This document shows, piece after piece, positions 36,290-46,419 of a DNA stretch of 64,000 nt. Numbering within the stretch: position 1 is the stretch's first letter; each line of letters begins with the position of its first letter. The translations under genes were made by a program, and so were the position numbers. The notes beneath the pieces were generated by a model. It worked only from the letters and a program-made list of their open reading frames with translations. It had not been told where the DNA came from and ran no database searches. Source of the DNA: Enterobacter sp. CC120223-11 (lineage in GTDB: Bacteria; Pseudomonadota; Gammaproteobacteria; Enterobacterales; Enterobacteriaceae); NCBI RefSeq assembly GCF_900215375.1, contig NZ_OBEF01000001.1, positions 1 through 64,000 of the forward strand. The letters run 5' to 3'.

Positions 36290-36408
36290 TCTATGTCCGC
36301 AGCGCCCCCCTAATAGTCATTGCCGGTAGATTTATGTAATCCTTAGGGATTATTGTTGCGAGGTGATATAACCGTAAGCTTCGCTTTTTGCTTTTGATAA
36401 AGACTTTC

Positions 36409-37287
36409 ATGACGAAAAACAGAGCAACATCCATTGGCCTGCTGGCTATTCTTCTCTGGAGTACGATGGTCGGCCTGATCCGTGGCGTGAGCGAAGGGCT
36501 CGGCCCGGTAGGCGGCGCGGCGGCAATTTACACCCTGAGCGGGATTCTGCTGCTGTTCACCGTTGGCTTTCCCAAAATTAAAACCTTCTCGCCGCGCTAT
36601 CTGCTGGCCGGATGCCTGTTGTTTGTCAGCTATGAGATTTGCCTGGCGCTCTCTCTCGGGCTCGCGGCCACGCGCCAGCAGGCGATAGAAGTGGGCATGG
36701 TCAACTATTTGTGGCCAAGTCTGACAATCCTGTGCGCCATTTTATTCAACGGGCAGAAAGCCAAATGGTGGGTGATCCCCGGCCTGCTGATCTCCTTACT
36801 GGGTGTGACCTGGGTATTGGGCGGTGAACAGGGTCTGAACCTGGCGGAAATAAAGCAGAATATTGCCTCCAGCCCGCTCAGCTATATTCTGGCTTTCTGC
36901 GGCGCGTTTATCTGGGCGGCGTACTGCACGGTGACGGCGAAATACGCCAAGGGCAAAAACGGCATTACGCTGTTTGTTTTGCTGACTGGCGTCAGTCTGT
37001 GGATCCACTATTTTTCCAGTCCTCAGCCAGAGATGATTTTCAGCTGGCCGGTGATGATTAAGCTTATTTTGTGCGCCCTGTCGCTCGGTTTCGCTTACGC
37101 GGCGTGGAATATCGGGATTCTCCACGGCAACGTCAGCCTGCTGGCCGTGGGCTCGTACTTCACGCCGGTGCTCTCTTCCGCACTGGCGTCTTTCCTGCTG
37201 AGCGCCCCGCTTTCGTGGGCCTTCTGGCAGGGAGCCTGCATGGTGTGCGCAGGCTCCCTTCTTTGCTGGTATGCGACGAGAAACTAG
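36409..37287 (+). CDS. yddG: aromatic amino acid exporter YddG
   Basis: A 292-residue DMT-superfamily transporter with ten hydrophobic segments in two EamA repeats, matching E. coli YddG through WSTMVGLIRGVSEGLGPVGGAAAIY, EVGMVNYLWPSLTIL, FIWAAYCTVTAKYA and WNIGILHGNVSLLAVGSYFTPVLSS. It exports aromatic amino acids and possibly methyl viologen. It is divergent from fdnG as in E. coli. ATG 36409 was chosen by alignment to the E. coli N-terminus. Confidence 0.95.
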   Translation: MTKNRATSIGLLAILLWSTMVGLIRGVSEGLGPVGGAAAIYTLSGILLLFTVGFPKIKTFSPRYLLAGCLLFVSYEICLALSLGLAATRQQAIEVGMVNYLWPSLTILCAILFNGQKAKWWVIPGLLISLLGVTWVLGGEQGLNLAEIKQNIASSPLSYILAFCGAFIWAAYCTVTAKYAKGKNGITLFVLLTGVSLWIHYFSSPQPEMIFSWPVMIKLILCALSLGFAYAAWNIGILHGNVSLLAVGSYFTPVLSSALASFLLSAPLSWAFWQGACMVCAGSLLCWYATRN

Positions 37288-38778
37288 TTAAGCCGTCCGA
37301 TGGGCTTTCGCCAGACCAAACCAGATACCGATTGCCAGAATCAACATCATGCCGCCCGCACTAAACAGCGCCACGCTGTGCGAGGTAATGAATGCGCTTT
37401 TGGCGGCGTGAACGACCGAATCAGCAAGCGTCGGCGTCAGCGTTTGTGCCAGCTGCATCGCCTCACCAATCGACGATCCTGCCCGGCTGGCGGCTTCTGC
37501 TGTCAGCCCTTCCGGCAGCAGGATGGACGACGTGTAGCTTCGGGTCAGAATCAGCCCGAATAATGCAATGCCCAGGCCCGCACCGAGTTCATACGCCATG
37601 GTTTCGATGGCTCCAGCAGCGGCGGCTTTCTCTTTTGGTGCCGCGGCCATAATTGCGGCCGTTGAGGCCAACAAGGCACTGGCGGCGCTGAAGCCGAGCA
37701 GCGTCATCAGGCCCCACGCCTGCCACTGCTGGGTGGTGAAATCAGTCATCGACAGCCCGAGGAAGCTGAAGGCGCTGAGCGCCATTCCGCCCGTTGCCAC
37801 CTGACGCAATCCCAGATTTGAAACCAGCATCCCGGCAATAGGGCCGCTGAAACCGCTCGCCAGCATCAGCGGCAGCATAAACAGCCCGGCCTCAAACGGC
37901 GTTTTGCCGTGGACAAACTGCAACTCCTGCGCCATCAGCAATTCGAAGCCAACGAGTGTGATCATCGCGGTGACGGCCATCATCACGCCGCTCAGAATAA
38001 TGCGGTGCGTGAACAGACGCATATCAATCATTGGCGTGCGGGCATTGAGCTGAATACGCACGAATGCGGTGAGCAAAGCCGCGCCGAACAGCAGCACAAG
38101 GCCGATTACCCACATAGCCATCACGCCCTTCATCGCCGTTTTAGCACTCCACACCAGCAGCAGAATGGCCACAATCAGCATCAGCGCATGGCTGAAGTTC
38201 AGCGGCTGCTCGCGGCGGCCCGGCTGCGGCGGCACCACGCGAGCGCTGAGCGCTAATACAACCAAGACAATCGGCACATTGATCAGGAACACCGCGCCCC
38301 ACCAGAAGTGCTCAAGTACGATCCCGCCAATCAGCGGGCCAAACGCGGCTCCTCCGGATCCCACAGCCGCCCACATGCCGAGCGCCATATTGCGGTGCTT
38401 CGCTTCGCTGAAGGTATTACGAATGCCCGCGAGCGTTGCCGGGACGATCATCGCCGCACCGATAGCCAGCATGGCGCGGGCGGCAATCAGCCACTCCGCC
38501 GTCGGCGCAAAGGCCGCACACAAAGATGCCACGCCAAACAGGCCGCTGCCGGTCAGCAGCAGGCGCTTAAAACCGATTCGATCGCCGAGGGCGCCCATCG
38601 GCAGCACCATCCCCGCCATCACCAGCGAGTAGATATCAATGATCCACAGCAGCTCGTTGCCGCTCGCGCCAAGCGACACGCTCAGCGTCGGCGCAGCAAC
38701 GTGCAAAACCGTGGCATCAATGGCGACCGGAATATAAACCAGCACGATAGCCACTAACGTTAACCATTGACGAAACAT
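37288..38778 (-). CDS. smvA: MFS efflux pump SmvA
   Basis: About 496 residues, 14 membrane segments, DHA2 family. N-terminal LVYIPVAIDATVLHVAAPTLS and NELLWIIDIYSLVMAGMVLPMGALGDRIG, plus a GSGGAAFGPLIGG motif in helix 5, match SmvA, which exports methyl viologen and cationic biocides such as chlorhexidine and quaternary ammonium compounds. Location next to yddG and divergent from a TetR regulator is the arrangement known from Salmonella and Klebsiella. ATG 38778 follows GAGGG; the frame opens at 38847. Confidence 0.9.
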   Translation of the reverse strand: MFRQWLTLVAIVLVYIPVAIDATVLHVAAPTLSVSLGASGNELLWIIDIYSLVMAGMVLPMGALGDRIGFKRLLLTGSGLFGVASLCAAFAPTAEWLIAARAMLAIGAAMIVPATLAGIRNTFSEAKHRNMALGMWAAVGSGGAAFGPLIGGIVLEHFWWGAVFLINVPIVLVVLALSARVVPPQPGRREQPLNFSHALMLIVAILLLVWSAKTAMKGVMAMWVIGLVLLFGAALLTAFVRIQLNARTPMIDMRLFTHRIILSGVMMAVTAMITLVGFELLMAQELQFVHGKTPFEAGLFMLPLMLASGFSGPIAGMLVSNLGLRQVATGGMALSAFSFLGLSMTDFTTQQWQAWGLMTLLGFSAASALLASTAAIMAAAPKEKAAAAGAIETMAYELGAGLGIALFGLILTRSYTSSILLPEGLTAEAASRAGSSIGEAMQLAQTLTPTLADSVVHAAKSAFITSHSVALFSAGGMMLILAIGIWFGLAKAHRTA

Positions 38779-38801
38779 AACTTTTCCCTCTTCATAACAA
38801 A

Positions 38802-38817
38802 CTGGACACTTGTCCAG
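38802..38817. promoter_or_regulatory. SmvR operator candidate
   Basis: Palindrome CTGGACA-CT-TGTCCAG in the smvA-smvR intergenic region, 24 bases before smvA. A further half site GTCCAG lies at about 38849. It is well placed to let one TetR dimer block the smvA promoter. Confidence 0.7.
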
Positions 38818-38895
38818 GATGCGATCCTGCCCGAGAGTTGAACGCACGTCCAGCTTTTTGTTATGATCGTTTCATGACTGTTAAGGACAGAAATC

Positions 38896-39471
38896 ATGAG
38901 CTATCTGAACCGGGAAGATCGTCGCGAAACCATTATGCGAGCCGCCATTCAAGTTGCGCTGGAGGAAGGCTTCAGCGCCATGACCGTGCGCAACATCGCC
39001 AGCCGCGCGGGCATTGCCGCAGGCCAGGTCCACCACCATTTCACCTCTTCGGGTGAACTGAAATCTCAGGCGTTTGTCCGCGTGATCCGCGAGATGATGG
39101 CCCTCCCACTTGTGCCAGAAAATGCCAGCTGGCGCGAACGGCTTTTCTCCATGTTAGGCAGCGAAGACAGGCGTCTTGAGCCTTACATTCGCCTGTGGCG
39201 ACAGGCACAGCTGCTCGCGGACAGCGATCCGGAGATTAAGAGCGCTTATCTGTTGACTATGTCGATGTGGCACGGCGAAACCGTCAGGCTGATTGTGGCC
39301 GGGCAGCAGGCCGGGGAATTTACCTTCAGCGACAGCGCCGAAGATATTGCCTGGCGCTTGATCGCGCTGGTTTGCGGGCTGGACGGCATCTACGTACTCG
39401 GCATGGCGGAAATCAACGACGCCGCCTTCAGCCGCCATCTGCACCGTGCCATCGCGCTGGAGCTCAATTAA
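38896..39471 (+). CDS. smvR: TetR-family repressor SmvR
   Basis: A 191-residue TetR regulator: helix-turn-helix at residues 10-55 (REETIMRAAIQVAL-like start, TVRNIASRAGIAAGQVHHHFTSSGEL), variable ligand domain after that. Divergent from smvA, it is the known repressor of that pump in Klebsiella-type loci; loss raises biocide tolerance. All domains look intact here. Confidence 0.88.
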   Translation: MSYLNREDRRETIMRAAIQVALEEGFSAMTVRNIASRAGIAAGQVHHHFTSSGELKSQAFVRVIREMMALPLVPENASWRERLFSMLGSEDRRLEPYIRLWRQAQLLADSDPEIKSAYLLTMSMWHGETVRLIVAGQQAGEFTFSDSAEDIAWRLIALVCGLDGIYVLGMAEINDAAFSRHLHRAIALELN

Positions 39472-39491
39472 GATTTACAATTAGTAACACT

Positions 39492-39538
39492 TAAGCGCGG
39501 CGATATCCGGGACCCATTCGCGGGGCTGCGCTTTTTTA
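39492..39538 (+). terminator. possible terminator after smvR
   Basis: AAGCGCGGC and a GCTGCGCTT segment can pair, followed by TTTTTT at 39532-39537. The stem has internal mismatches. Confidence 0.5.
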
Positions 39539-39649
39539 TCTATCCTCTTTCACATAACCCTAAAAATTCCTTATCTTTTCGCGGAACCTTTTGTTCCGTC
39601 GGTCTTCTGTTGCTTATTTTCATCACGAACTGGCGCGAACGAGGGCAAT

Positions 39650-41035
39650 ATGTCACAACAAGATGAGAAAAATAATCATTATCTTTTAAATAACTGGAAG
39701 CCTGAGAACCCGCAGTTCTGGGAAAATAAAGGCAAGGGCATTGCGCGGCGAAATCTCTGGATCTCCGTGGCCTGCCTGCTGCTGGCCTTCTGCGTCTGGA
39801 TGCTGTTTAGCGCCGTCACCGTCAATCTCAATAAGGTCGGATTTAATTTCACCACCGATCAGCTTTTTTTATTAACCGCCCTGCCTTCCCTTTCCGGCGC
39901 AATATTACGCGTGCCCTACTCCTTTATGGTGCCTATATTTGGCGGCCGCTACTGGACGGTATTAAGCACCGTTATTCTGATTATTCCCTGCATCTGGCTC
40001 GGAATTGCCATTCAGAATACCGCTACCCCGTACTGGGTATTTATTACTATTGCACTGCTGTGCGGATTTGCCGGAGCGAATTTCGCCTCGAGCATGGGCA
40101 ATATCAGCTTCTTCTTCCCGAAAGCGAAACAGGGCAGCGCGCTCGGCATTAACGGCGGGCTCGGTAACCTCGGCGTCAGCGTGATGCAGCTCGTTGCCCC
40201 TCTCGTCATTTTCATGCCGATTTACACCTTCCTCGGCGTACAGGGCGTGGCGCAGGCCGATGGCTCAACTATGTGGCTGACCAACGCCGCATGGATTTGG
40301 GCCCCTCTGCTGCTGATAGCAACGATTGCCGCCTGGTTTGGCATGAACGACATTGCCAGCTCTAAGGCCTCCGTTGCGGAACAGCTTCCGGTGCTGGCCC
40401 GTATGCATACCTGGATCCTGGCCCTGCTCTATCTGGCAACTTTCGGCTCGTTTATCGGTTTTTCGGCTGGTTTTGCGATGCTCGCGAAAACCCAGTTCCC
40501 GGATGTGAACATCCTCAAACTGGCGTTCTTCGGGCCGTTCCTCGGGGCGCTGGCGCGTTCCGTTGGCGGCTTCATTTCCGACAAGTTTGGCGGCGTGCGC
40601 GTCACGCTGATTAACTTCGTCTTTATGGCCATTTTCAGCGCCCTGATCTTCTTCACCCTGCCTGGCGGTAACTCCCCGGGTAACTTCACTACCTTCTTCC
40701 TGGTCTTTATGGGCCTGTTCCTGACCGCCGGACTCGGCAGCGGTTCCACCTTCCAGATGATTGCGGTGATCTTCCGCCGCATCACTATCGATCGGGTGAA
40801 AGCCAAAGGCGGCAGCGACGAGCAGGCCCAGCAGGAAGCGGTGACTGACACCGCCGCCGCCCTGGGCTTCATCTCAGCCATCGGTGCCGTCGGCGGCTTC
40901 TTCATCCCGAAAGCCTTCGGCACCTCGCTTGCCATGACCGGCTCGCCGGTCGGCGCAATGAAGATCTTCCTGGTGTTCTACATCGTTTGCGTGATGGTGA
41001 CCTGGCTGGTCTATGGTCGTCGCAAAATCGCCTGA
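39650..41035 (+). CDS. narU: nitrate/nitrite antiporter NarU
   Basis: A 461-residue MFS transporter of the nitrate-nitrite porter family (E. coli NarU 462). Both nitrate signature glycine-rich segments are visible: GFAGANFASSMGNISFFFPK and GLFLTAGLGSGSTFQMIAVIF, with conserved arginines in LRVPYSF and FRRI. It imports nitrate and exports nitrite for the adjacent reductase. It precedes narZ by 102 bases, with a REP element between. Confidence 0.95.
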   Translation: MSQQDEKNNHYLLNNWKPENPQFWENKGKGIARRNLWISVACLLLAFCVWMLFSAVTVNLNKVGFNFTTDQLFLLTALPSLSGAILRVPYSFMVPIFGGRYWTVLSTVILIIPCIWLGIAIQNTATPYWVFITIALLCGFAGANFASSMGNISFFFPKAKQGSALGINGGLGNLGVSVMQLVAPLVIFMPIYTFLGVQGVAQADGSTMWLTNAAWIWAPLLLIATIAAWFGMNDIASSKASVAEQLPVLARMHTWILALLYLATFGSFIGFSAGFAMLAKTQFPDVNILKLAFFGPFLGALARSVGGFISDKFGGVRVTLINFVFMAIFSALIFFTLPGGNSPGNFTTFFLVFMGLFLTAGLGSGSTFQMIAVIFRRITIDRVKAKGGSDEQAQQEAVTDTAAALGFISAIGAVGGFFIPKAFGTSLAMTGSPVGAMKIFLVFYIVCVMVTWLVYGRRKIA

Positions 41036-41046
41036 TGCCTGAACTT

Positions 41047-41101
41047 TGCCCGGTGGCGACCTGCTTACCGGGCCTACAGAACGCTGTAGGCCGGGCAAAC
41101 A
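41047..41101. repeat. REP element between narU and narZ
   Basis: GCCCGGTGGCGACCTGCTTACCGGGC and TGTAGGCCGGGCAAAC form facing REP units; it may separate expression of narU from narZYWV. Confidence 0.85.
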
Positions 41102-41137
41102 GCGCGTGGCCTGGCGTCTGCAACATGGAGCATTGTC

Positions 41138-44100
41138 ATGAGCAAACTACTCGATCGTTTTCGCTACTTTAAGCAGAAAGGCGACAGCTTCGCCAACGGC
41201 CACGGCCAGGTCTATAACAATAACCGCGAGTGGGAAGACAGCTACCGCCAGCGCTGGCAGTTCGACAAAATTGTACGCTCCACCCACGGCGTGAACTGCA
41301 CCGGGTCGTGCAGCTGGAAAATCTACGTCAAGAACGGTCTGGTGACATGGGAAACTCAGCAAACCGACTATCCGCGCACCCGCCCTGACCTGCCGAACCA
41401 TGAACCTCGCGGCTGCCCGCGCGGGGCCAGCTACTCCTGGTACCTTTACAGCGCCAACCGCCTGAAGTACCCGATGATCCGCAAGAGCCTGATCGCTATC
41501 TGGCGCGAGGCGCTGGAGCAGCACACCGACCCGGTCAGCGCCTGGAATGCCATCATGCACGACCCGGCAAAATGCCAGCAGTACAAGCAGGCGCGCGGGC
41601 ACGGCGGCTTTGTTCGCTCGAACTGGAAGGAGCTGAATCAGCTTATCGCCGCGGCGAACGTCTGGACGATTAAACACTACGGCCCGGATCGCGTGGCGGG
41701 CTTCTCGCCGATCCCGGCGATGTCGATGGTTTCATACGCCGCGGGCACCCGGTATCTCTCGCTGCTGGGCGGCACCTGCCTCAGCTTCTATGACTGGTAT
41801 TGCGATTTACCGCCAGCGTCGCCAATGACCTGGGGCGAGCAGACCGACGTGCCGGAATCGGCCGACTGGTACAACTCTTCGTACATCATCGCCTGGGGTT
41901 CTAACGTGCCACAAACGCGCACCCCCGACGCCCACTTCTTCACTGAAGTGCGCTACAAAGGCACCAAAACCATCGCCATCACGCCAGACTTTTCGGAAGT
42001 GGCGAAGCTCAGCGATCAGTGGCTGGCCCCTAAGCAAGGCACCGACAGCGCCCTGGCGATGGCGATGGGCCACGTCATGCTGCGTGAGTTCCATCTCGAT
42101 AACCCAAGCGACTACTTCATCAACTATTGCCGCCGCTACACCGATATGCCGATGCTGGTGCAGCTCGACGCGCGTGAAGACGGCAGCTACGTGCCGGGCC
42201 GCATGCTGCGCGCTTCCGATCTGGTCGATAACCTTGGGGAAAGCAACAACCCGCAGTGGAAAACCGTCGCCATCAACACCGCAGGCGACCTGGTGGTGCC
42301 GAATGGCGCGATTGGATTCCGCTGGGGCGAGCAAGGCAAATGGAACCTCGAATCCCTGGCGGCAGGCAGCGAAACGGAGTTGCAGCTGTCGATGCTCGGC
42401 AATCACGACAGCGTCGTCGGCGTGGCCTTCTCCTATTTCGGCGGCAATGAAAATCCGCACTTCCGCAGCGTCAAGCAGGATCCGATTCTTGTGCGCCAGC
42501 TGCCGGTGAAGCAGCTCACGATGGCTGATGGCACCGCAGGCCTGGTGGTCAGCGTCTATGATCTGATCCTTGCCAACTACGGCCTGGATCGCGGGCTGGA
42601 CGACCCGCTGGCGGCAAAAGACTACAGCGAAATTAAAGCCTACACGCCTGCCTGGGCTGAACAAATTACCGGCGTGCGCCAGCATGACATTGCGCAAATC
42701 GCCCGTGAGTTTGCCGATACGGCACACAAGACTCATGGCCGCTCAATGATCATTCTCGGCGCGGGCGTCAACCACTGGTATCACATGGACATGAACTACC
42801 GTGGGATGATCAACATGCTGATCTTCTGCGGCTGCGTAGGCCAGAGCGGCGGCGGCTGGGCGCACTACGTCGGGCAGGAAAAACTGCGGCCGCAAACCGG
42901 CTGGCTGCCGCTGGCCTTCGCGCTGGACTGGAACCGCCCGCCGCGCCAGATGAACAGCACCTCGTACTTCTACAATCATTCCAGCCAGTGGCGCTATGAA
43001 AAACTCACCGCCCAGGAGCTGCTCTCCCCGCTGGCAGATGCCAGTAAATTCACCGGCCATCTGATCGACTTCAACGTCCGCGCCGAACGCATGGGCTGGC
43101 TGCCGTCTGCGCCGCAGCTCAATCTCAATCCGTTGTCGATCAAGGAGATGGCTGACGCCGCAGGCGTAACCCCTGCGGAATACACCGCTCAGGCGCTGAA
43201 GTCCGGCGATATCCGCATGGCCTGCGAACAGCCCGACAACGGCAAAAACCACCCTCGCAACCTGTTTGTCTGGCGCTCCAACCTGCTGGGTTCGTCGGGC
43301 AAAGGCCACGAATATCTGCTGAAGTATCTGCTCGGCACCGAAAGCGGCATTCAGGGCGATGCGCTGGGCGAAAGCGACGACGTGAAGCCGGAGGAAGTGG
43401 AATGGCAGACGGCGGCGATTGAGGGCAAGCTCGACCTGCTGGTGACGCTCGATTTCCGTATGTCCAGCACCTGCCTGTTCTCAGACATCATTCTGCCGAC
43501 CGCCACCTGGTATGAAAAAGACGACATGAATACCTCGGATATGCATCCGTTTATTCACCCGCTCTCCGCCGCCGTGGATCCAGCCTGGGAGGCGAAAAGC
43601 GACTGGGATATCTACAAAGGCATAGCCAAAGTCTTCTCGGAGGTCTGCGTTGGGCATCTCGGCACCGAAACCGATGTGGTATTGCAGCCGCTGATGCACG
43701 ACTCTCCGGCAGAGCTGTCGCAGCCGTTTGAGGTTGCCGACTGGCGCAAAGGCGAATGCGAGTATGTGCCTGGAAAAACCGGGCCTTCGATTGCTGTCGT
43801 CGAGCGTGATTACCCGGCAACCTACGAACGCTTCACCTCCCTCGGGCCGCTGATGGACAAACTCGGCAACGGCGGGAAAGGCATTTCGTGGAAAACGGAA
43901 AGCGAAGTCGATTTCCTCGGCAAGCTCAATTACGTCAAGCTCGATGGCCCGGCGAAAGGCCGTCCGCGCATTGAAACGGCGATTGATGCCTCTGAAGTGA
44001 TCCTCGCCCTCGCCCCGGAAACCAACGGTCAGGTGGCGGTGAAAGCCTGGGAGGCGCTCGGCAAAATCACCGGCCGCGAGCACGCGCACCTGGCGTTGAA

Positions 44101-44878
44101 CAAGGAAGACGAAAAAATCCGCTTCCGCGATATCGTCGCCCAGCCGCGCAAAATCATCTCCAGCCCCACCTGGTCCGGGCTGGAGAGTGAGCATGTTTCC
44201 TACAATGCAGGCTACACCAACGTTCACGAGCTGATCCCCTGGCGCACCCTTTCCGGCCGCCAGCAGCTTTATCAGGATCACCTGTGGATGCGCGCGTTTG
44301 GCGAAAGTCTGGTTGCCTATCGCCCACCGATTGACACCCGCAGCGTCAGCCAGATGAAAGAGATCCCACCGAATGGCTTCCCGGAAAAGGCGCTGAACTT
44401 CCTCACGCCGCATCAGAAATGGGGCATTCACTCCACCTACAGCGAAAACCTGCTGATGCTGACGCTCTCGCGAGGCGGGCCGATTGTCTGGCTTAGCGAA
44501 ACCGATGCTAAGGAGTTGGGCATCGCCGACAACGACTGGATCGAAGCCTTCAACGCCAACGGTGCGCTCACCGCCCGTGCGGTGGTCAGCCAGCGCATTC
44601 CGCCTGGCATGACCATGATGTACCACGCTCAGGAGCGCATCATGAATATTCCAGGCTCAGAAGTGACCGGACGACGCGGCGGTATTCACAACTCCGTCAC
44701 CCGCATCTGCCCGAAACCCACGCACATGATTGGCGGCTACGCCCAGCTGGCGTGGAGCTTCAACTATTACGGCACCGTCGGCTCCAACCGCGACGAATTC
44801 ATCATGATCCGCAAAATGAAAAACATTAACTGGCTGGATGACGAAGGCAACGATCAGGTCCAGGAGGCGAAAAAATGA
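41138..44878 (+). CDS. narZ: respiratory nitrate reductase 2 alpha subunit
   Basis: A 1246-residue molybdenum bis-MGD subunit that reduces nitrate on the cytoplasmic side. FS0 ligands lie in the N-terminal segment STHGVNCTGSCSWKIY with the later RGCPRG. The molybdenum-binding region LGGTCLSFYDWYCDLPPASP is intact, as is GAGVNHWYHMDMNYRGMINML. It follows E. coli NarZ closely at the N- and C-termini (MSKLLDRFRYFKQKG; NWLDDEGNDQVQEAKK) and is linked to narU, so it is NarZ rather than NarG. It overlaps narY by four bases. Confidence 0.95.
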   Translation: MSKLLDRFRYFKQKGDSFANGHGQVYNNNREWEDSYRQRWQFDKIVRSTHGVNCTGSCSWKIYVKNGLVTWETQQTDYPRTRPDLPNHEPRGCPRGASYSWYLYSANRLKYPMIRKSLIAIWREALEQHTDPVSAWNAIMHDPAKCQQYKQARGHGGFVRSNWKELNQLIAAANVWTIKHYGPDRVAGFSPIPAMSMVSYAAGTRYLSLLGGTCLSFYDWYCDLPPASPMTWGEQTDVPESADWYNSSYIIAWGSNVPQTRTPDAHFFTEVRYKGTKTIAITPDFSEVAKLSDQWLAPKQGTDSALAMAMGHVMLREFHLDNPSDYFINYCRRYTDMPMLVQLDAREDGSYVPGRMLRASDLVDNLGESNNPQWKTVAINTAGDLVVPNGAIGFRWGEQGKWNLESLAAGSETELQLSMLGNHDSVVGVAFSYFGGNENPHFRSVKQDPILVRQLPVKQLTMADGTAGLVVSVYDLILANYGLDRGLDDPLAAKDYSEIKAYTPAWAEQITGVRQHDIAQIAREFADTAHKTHGRSMIILGAGVNHWYHMDMNYRGMINMLIFCGCVGQSGGGWAHYVGQEKLRPQTGWLPLAFALDWNRPPRQMNSTSYFYNHSSQWRYEKLTAQELLSPLADASKFTGHLIDFNVRAERMGWLPSAPQLNLNPLSIKEMADAAGVTPAEYTAQALKSGDIRMACEQPDNGKNHPRNLFVWRSNLLGSSGKGHEYLLKYLLGTESGIQGDALGESDDVKPEEVEWQTAAIEGKLDLLVTLDFRMSSTCLFSDIILPTATWYEKDDMNTSDMHPFIHPLSAAVDPAWEAKSDWDIYKGIAKVFSEVCVGHLGTETDVVLQPLMHDSPAELSQPFEVADWRKGECEYVPGKTGPSIAVVERDYPATYERFTSLGPLMDKLGNGGKGISWKTESEVDFLGKLNYVKLDGPAKGRPRIETAIDASEVILALAPETNGQVAVKAWEALGKITGREHAHLALNKEDEKIRFRDIVAQPRKIISSPTWSGLESEHVSYNAGYTNVHELIPWRTLSGRQQLYQDHLWMRAFGESLVAYRPPIDTRSVSQMKEIPPNGFPEKALNFLTPHQKWGIHSTYSENLLMLTLSRGGPIVWLSETDAKELGIADNDWIEAFNANGALTARAVVSQRIPPGMTMMYHAQERIMNIPGSEVTGRRGGIHNSVTRICPKPTHMIGGYAQLAWSFNYYGTVGSNRDEFIMIRKMKNINWLDDEGNDQVQEAKK

Positions 44879-46419
44879 AAATCCGTTCTCAGGTTGGCAT
44901 GGTACTCAATCTCGACAAATGCATTGGCTGTCACACCTGCTCGGTGACCTGTAAAAACGTCTGGACCGGACGCGAAGGCATGGAGTACGCCTGGTTCAAC
45001 AACGTGGAAACCAAGCCCGGCATCGGCTATCCAAAAAACTGGGAAGATCAGGGGCAATGGGAAGGCGGCTGGATCAGGGGCATCAGCGGCAAACTCACGC
45101 CGCGCCTTGGCGGGAGATTAGGCGTAATAACGAAAATCTTCGCTAACCCGGTATTGCCGTCCATTGACGACTACTACGAACCCTTCACCTACGACTATCA
45201 GGATTTGCAAGGCGCGCCGGAAGGCAAGCACCTGCCCACCGCCCGCCCGCGTTCGCTTATCAGCGGCCAGCGCATGAACAAAATCGAATGGGGCCCAAAC
45301 TGGGAGGAACTGCTCGGCGGCGAATTTGAAAAACGCGCCAAAGACCAGAACTTCGAAAAAATCCAGAAGGAGATGTACGGCCAGTTCGAAAACACCTTCA
45401 TGATGTACCTGCCGCGCCTGTGCGAGCACTGCCTGAACCCAAGCTGCGTGGCAACCTGCCCGAGCGGGGCGATTTATAAGCGTGAAGAAGACGGCATTGT
45501 GCTTATCGATCAGGACAAATGCCGCGGCTGGCGCATGTGCATCAGCGGCTGTCCGTACAAAAAAATCTACTTCAACTGGAAGAGCGGCAAGTCGGAAAAA
45601 TGCATTTTCTGCTACCCGCGCATTGAGTCCGGCCAGCCGACCGTCTGTTCGGAAACCTGCGTCGGCCGCATCCGCTACCTCGGCGTACTGCTTTACGACG
45701 CAGACCGCATCGAAGAAGCCGCCAGCACCGAGCACGTGACCGATCTCTACGAGCGTCAATGTGACGTGTTCCTCAACCCGCATGACCCGAACGTGATTGA
45801 GGAAGCCCTTAAACAAGGTATTCCCGCGAACGTGATTGAGGCCGCGCAGCAGTCGCCGGTGTACAAAATGGCGATGGACTGGAAGCTCGCCCTGCCGCTG
45901 CACCCGGAATATCGCACCCTGCCGATGGTCTGGTACGTGCCGCCGCTGTCGCCAATTCAGTCCTACGCTGATGCAGGCGGCCTGCCAATGTCCGACGGCG
46001 TGCTGCCCTCCGTCGAGAACCTGCGCATTCCGGTACAGTATCTGGCGAACATGCTGGCGGCGGGCGACACCGGCCCGGTGCTGCGCGCGCTGAAACGCAT
46101 GATGGCGATGCGCCACTACAAACGTTCGCAGACCGTCGAAGGCGTGACCGACACCCGCGCCATCGAAGAAGTGGGCCTCAGCGTTGAACAGGTGGAAGAG
46201 ATGTATCGCTATCTCGCCATCGCCAACTATGAAGACCGCTTCGTGATCCCGACCAGCCACCGCGAAATGGCCGCCGATGCCTTCCCGGAGAAAAACGGCT
46301 GCGGCTTTACCTTCGGCGACGGCTGCCACGGCTCCGACACCAAATTCAACCTCTTCAACAGCAAGCGCATCGACGCCATCGACGTCTCCGGCGTGCGCCG
46401 CCATGGGGAGGGAGAATAA
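44875..46419 (+). CDS. narY: respiratory nitrate reductase 2 beta subunit
   Basis: A 514-residue electron-transfer subunit carrying three [4Fe-4S] and one [3Fe-4S] cluster. Cysteine groups: CIGCHTCSVTCKNVW, CEHCLNPSCVATC, CRGWRMCISGC and CIFCYPR ... CSETCVGR. The tryptophan in CRGWRMC replaces a cysteine and is the mark of the [3Fe-4S] cluster in NarH/NarY. It transfers electrons from NarV hemes to NarZ. It overlaps narW by one base. Confidence 0.96.
   Translation: MKIRSQVGMVLNLDKCIGCHTCSVTCKNVWTGREGMEYAWFNNVETKPGIGYPKNWEDQGQWEGGWIRGISGKLTPRLGGRLGVITKIFANPVLPSIDDYYEPFTYDYQDLQGAPEGKHLPTARPRSLISGQRMNKIEWGPNWEELLGGEFEKRAKDQNFEKIQKEMYGQFENTFMMYLPRLCEHCLNPSCVATCPSGAIYKREEDGIVLIDQDKCRGWRMCISGCPYKKIYFNWKSGKSEKCIFCYPRIESGQPTVCSETCVGRIRYLGVLLYDADRIEEAASTEHVTDLYERQCDVFLNPHDPNVIEEALKQGIPANVIEAAQQSPVYKMAMDWKLALPLHPEYRTLPMVWYVPPLSPIQSYADAGGLPMSDGVLPSVENLRIPVQYLANMLAAGDTGPVLRALKRMMAMRHYKRSQTVEGVTDTRAIEEVGLSVEQVEEMYRYLAIANYEDRFVIPTSHREMAADAFPEKNGCGFTFGDGCHGSDTKFNLFNSKRIDAIDVSGVRRHGEGE

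Noticed and set aside
43481-44626. 381-codon open frame opposite narZ (and a 428-codon one opposite narY at 45118-46404)
   Set aside because: Same reason: antisense shadows of strongly conserved NarZ and NarY, no start signals or recognised domains.
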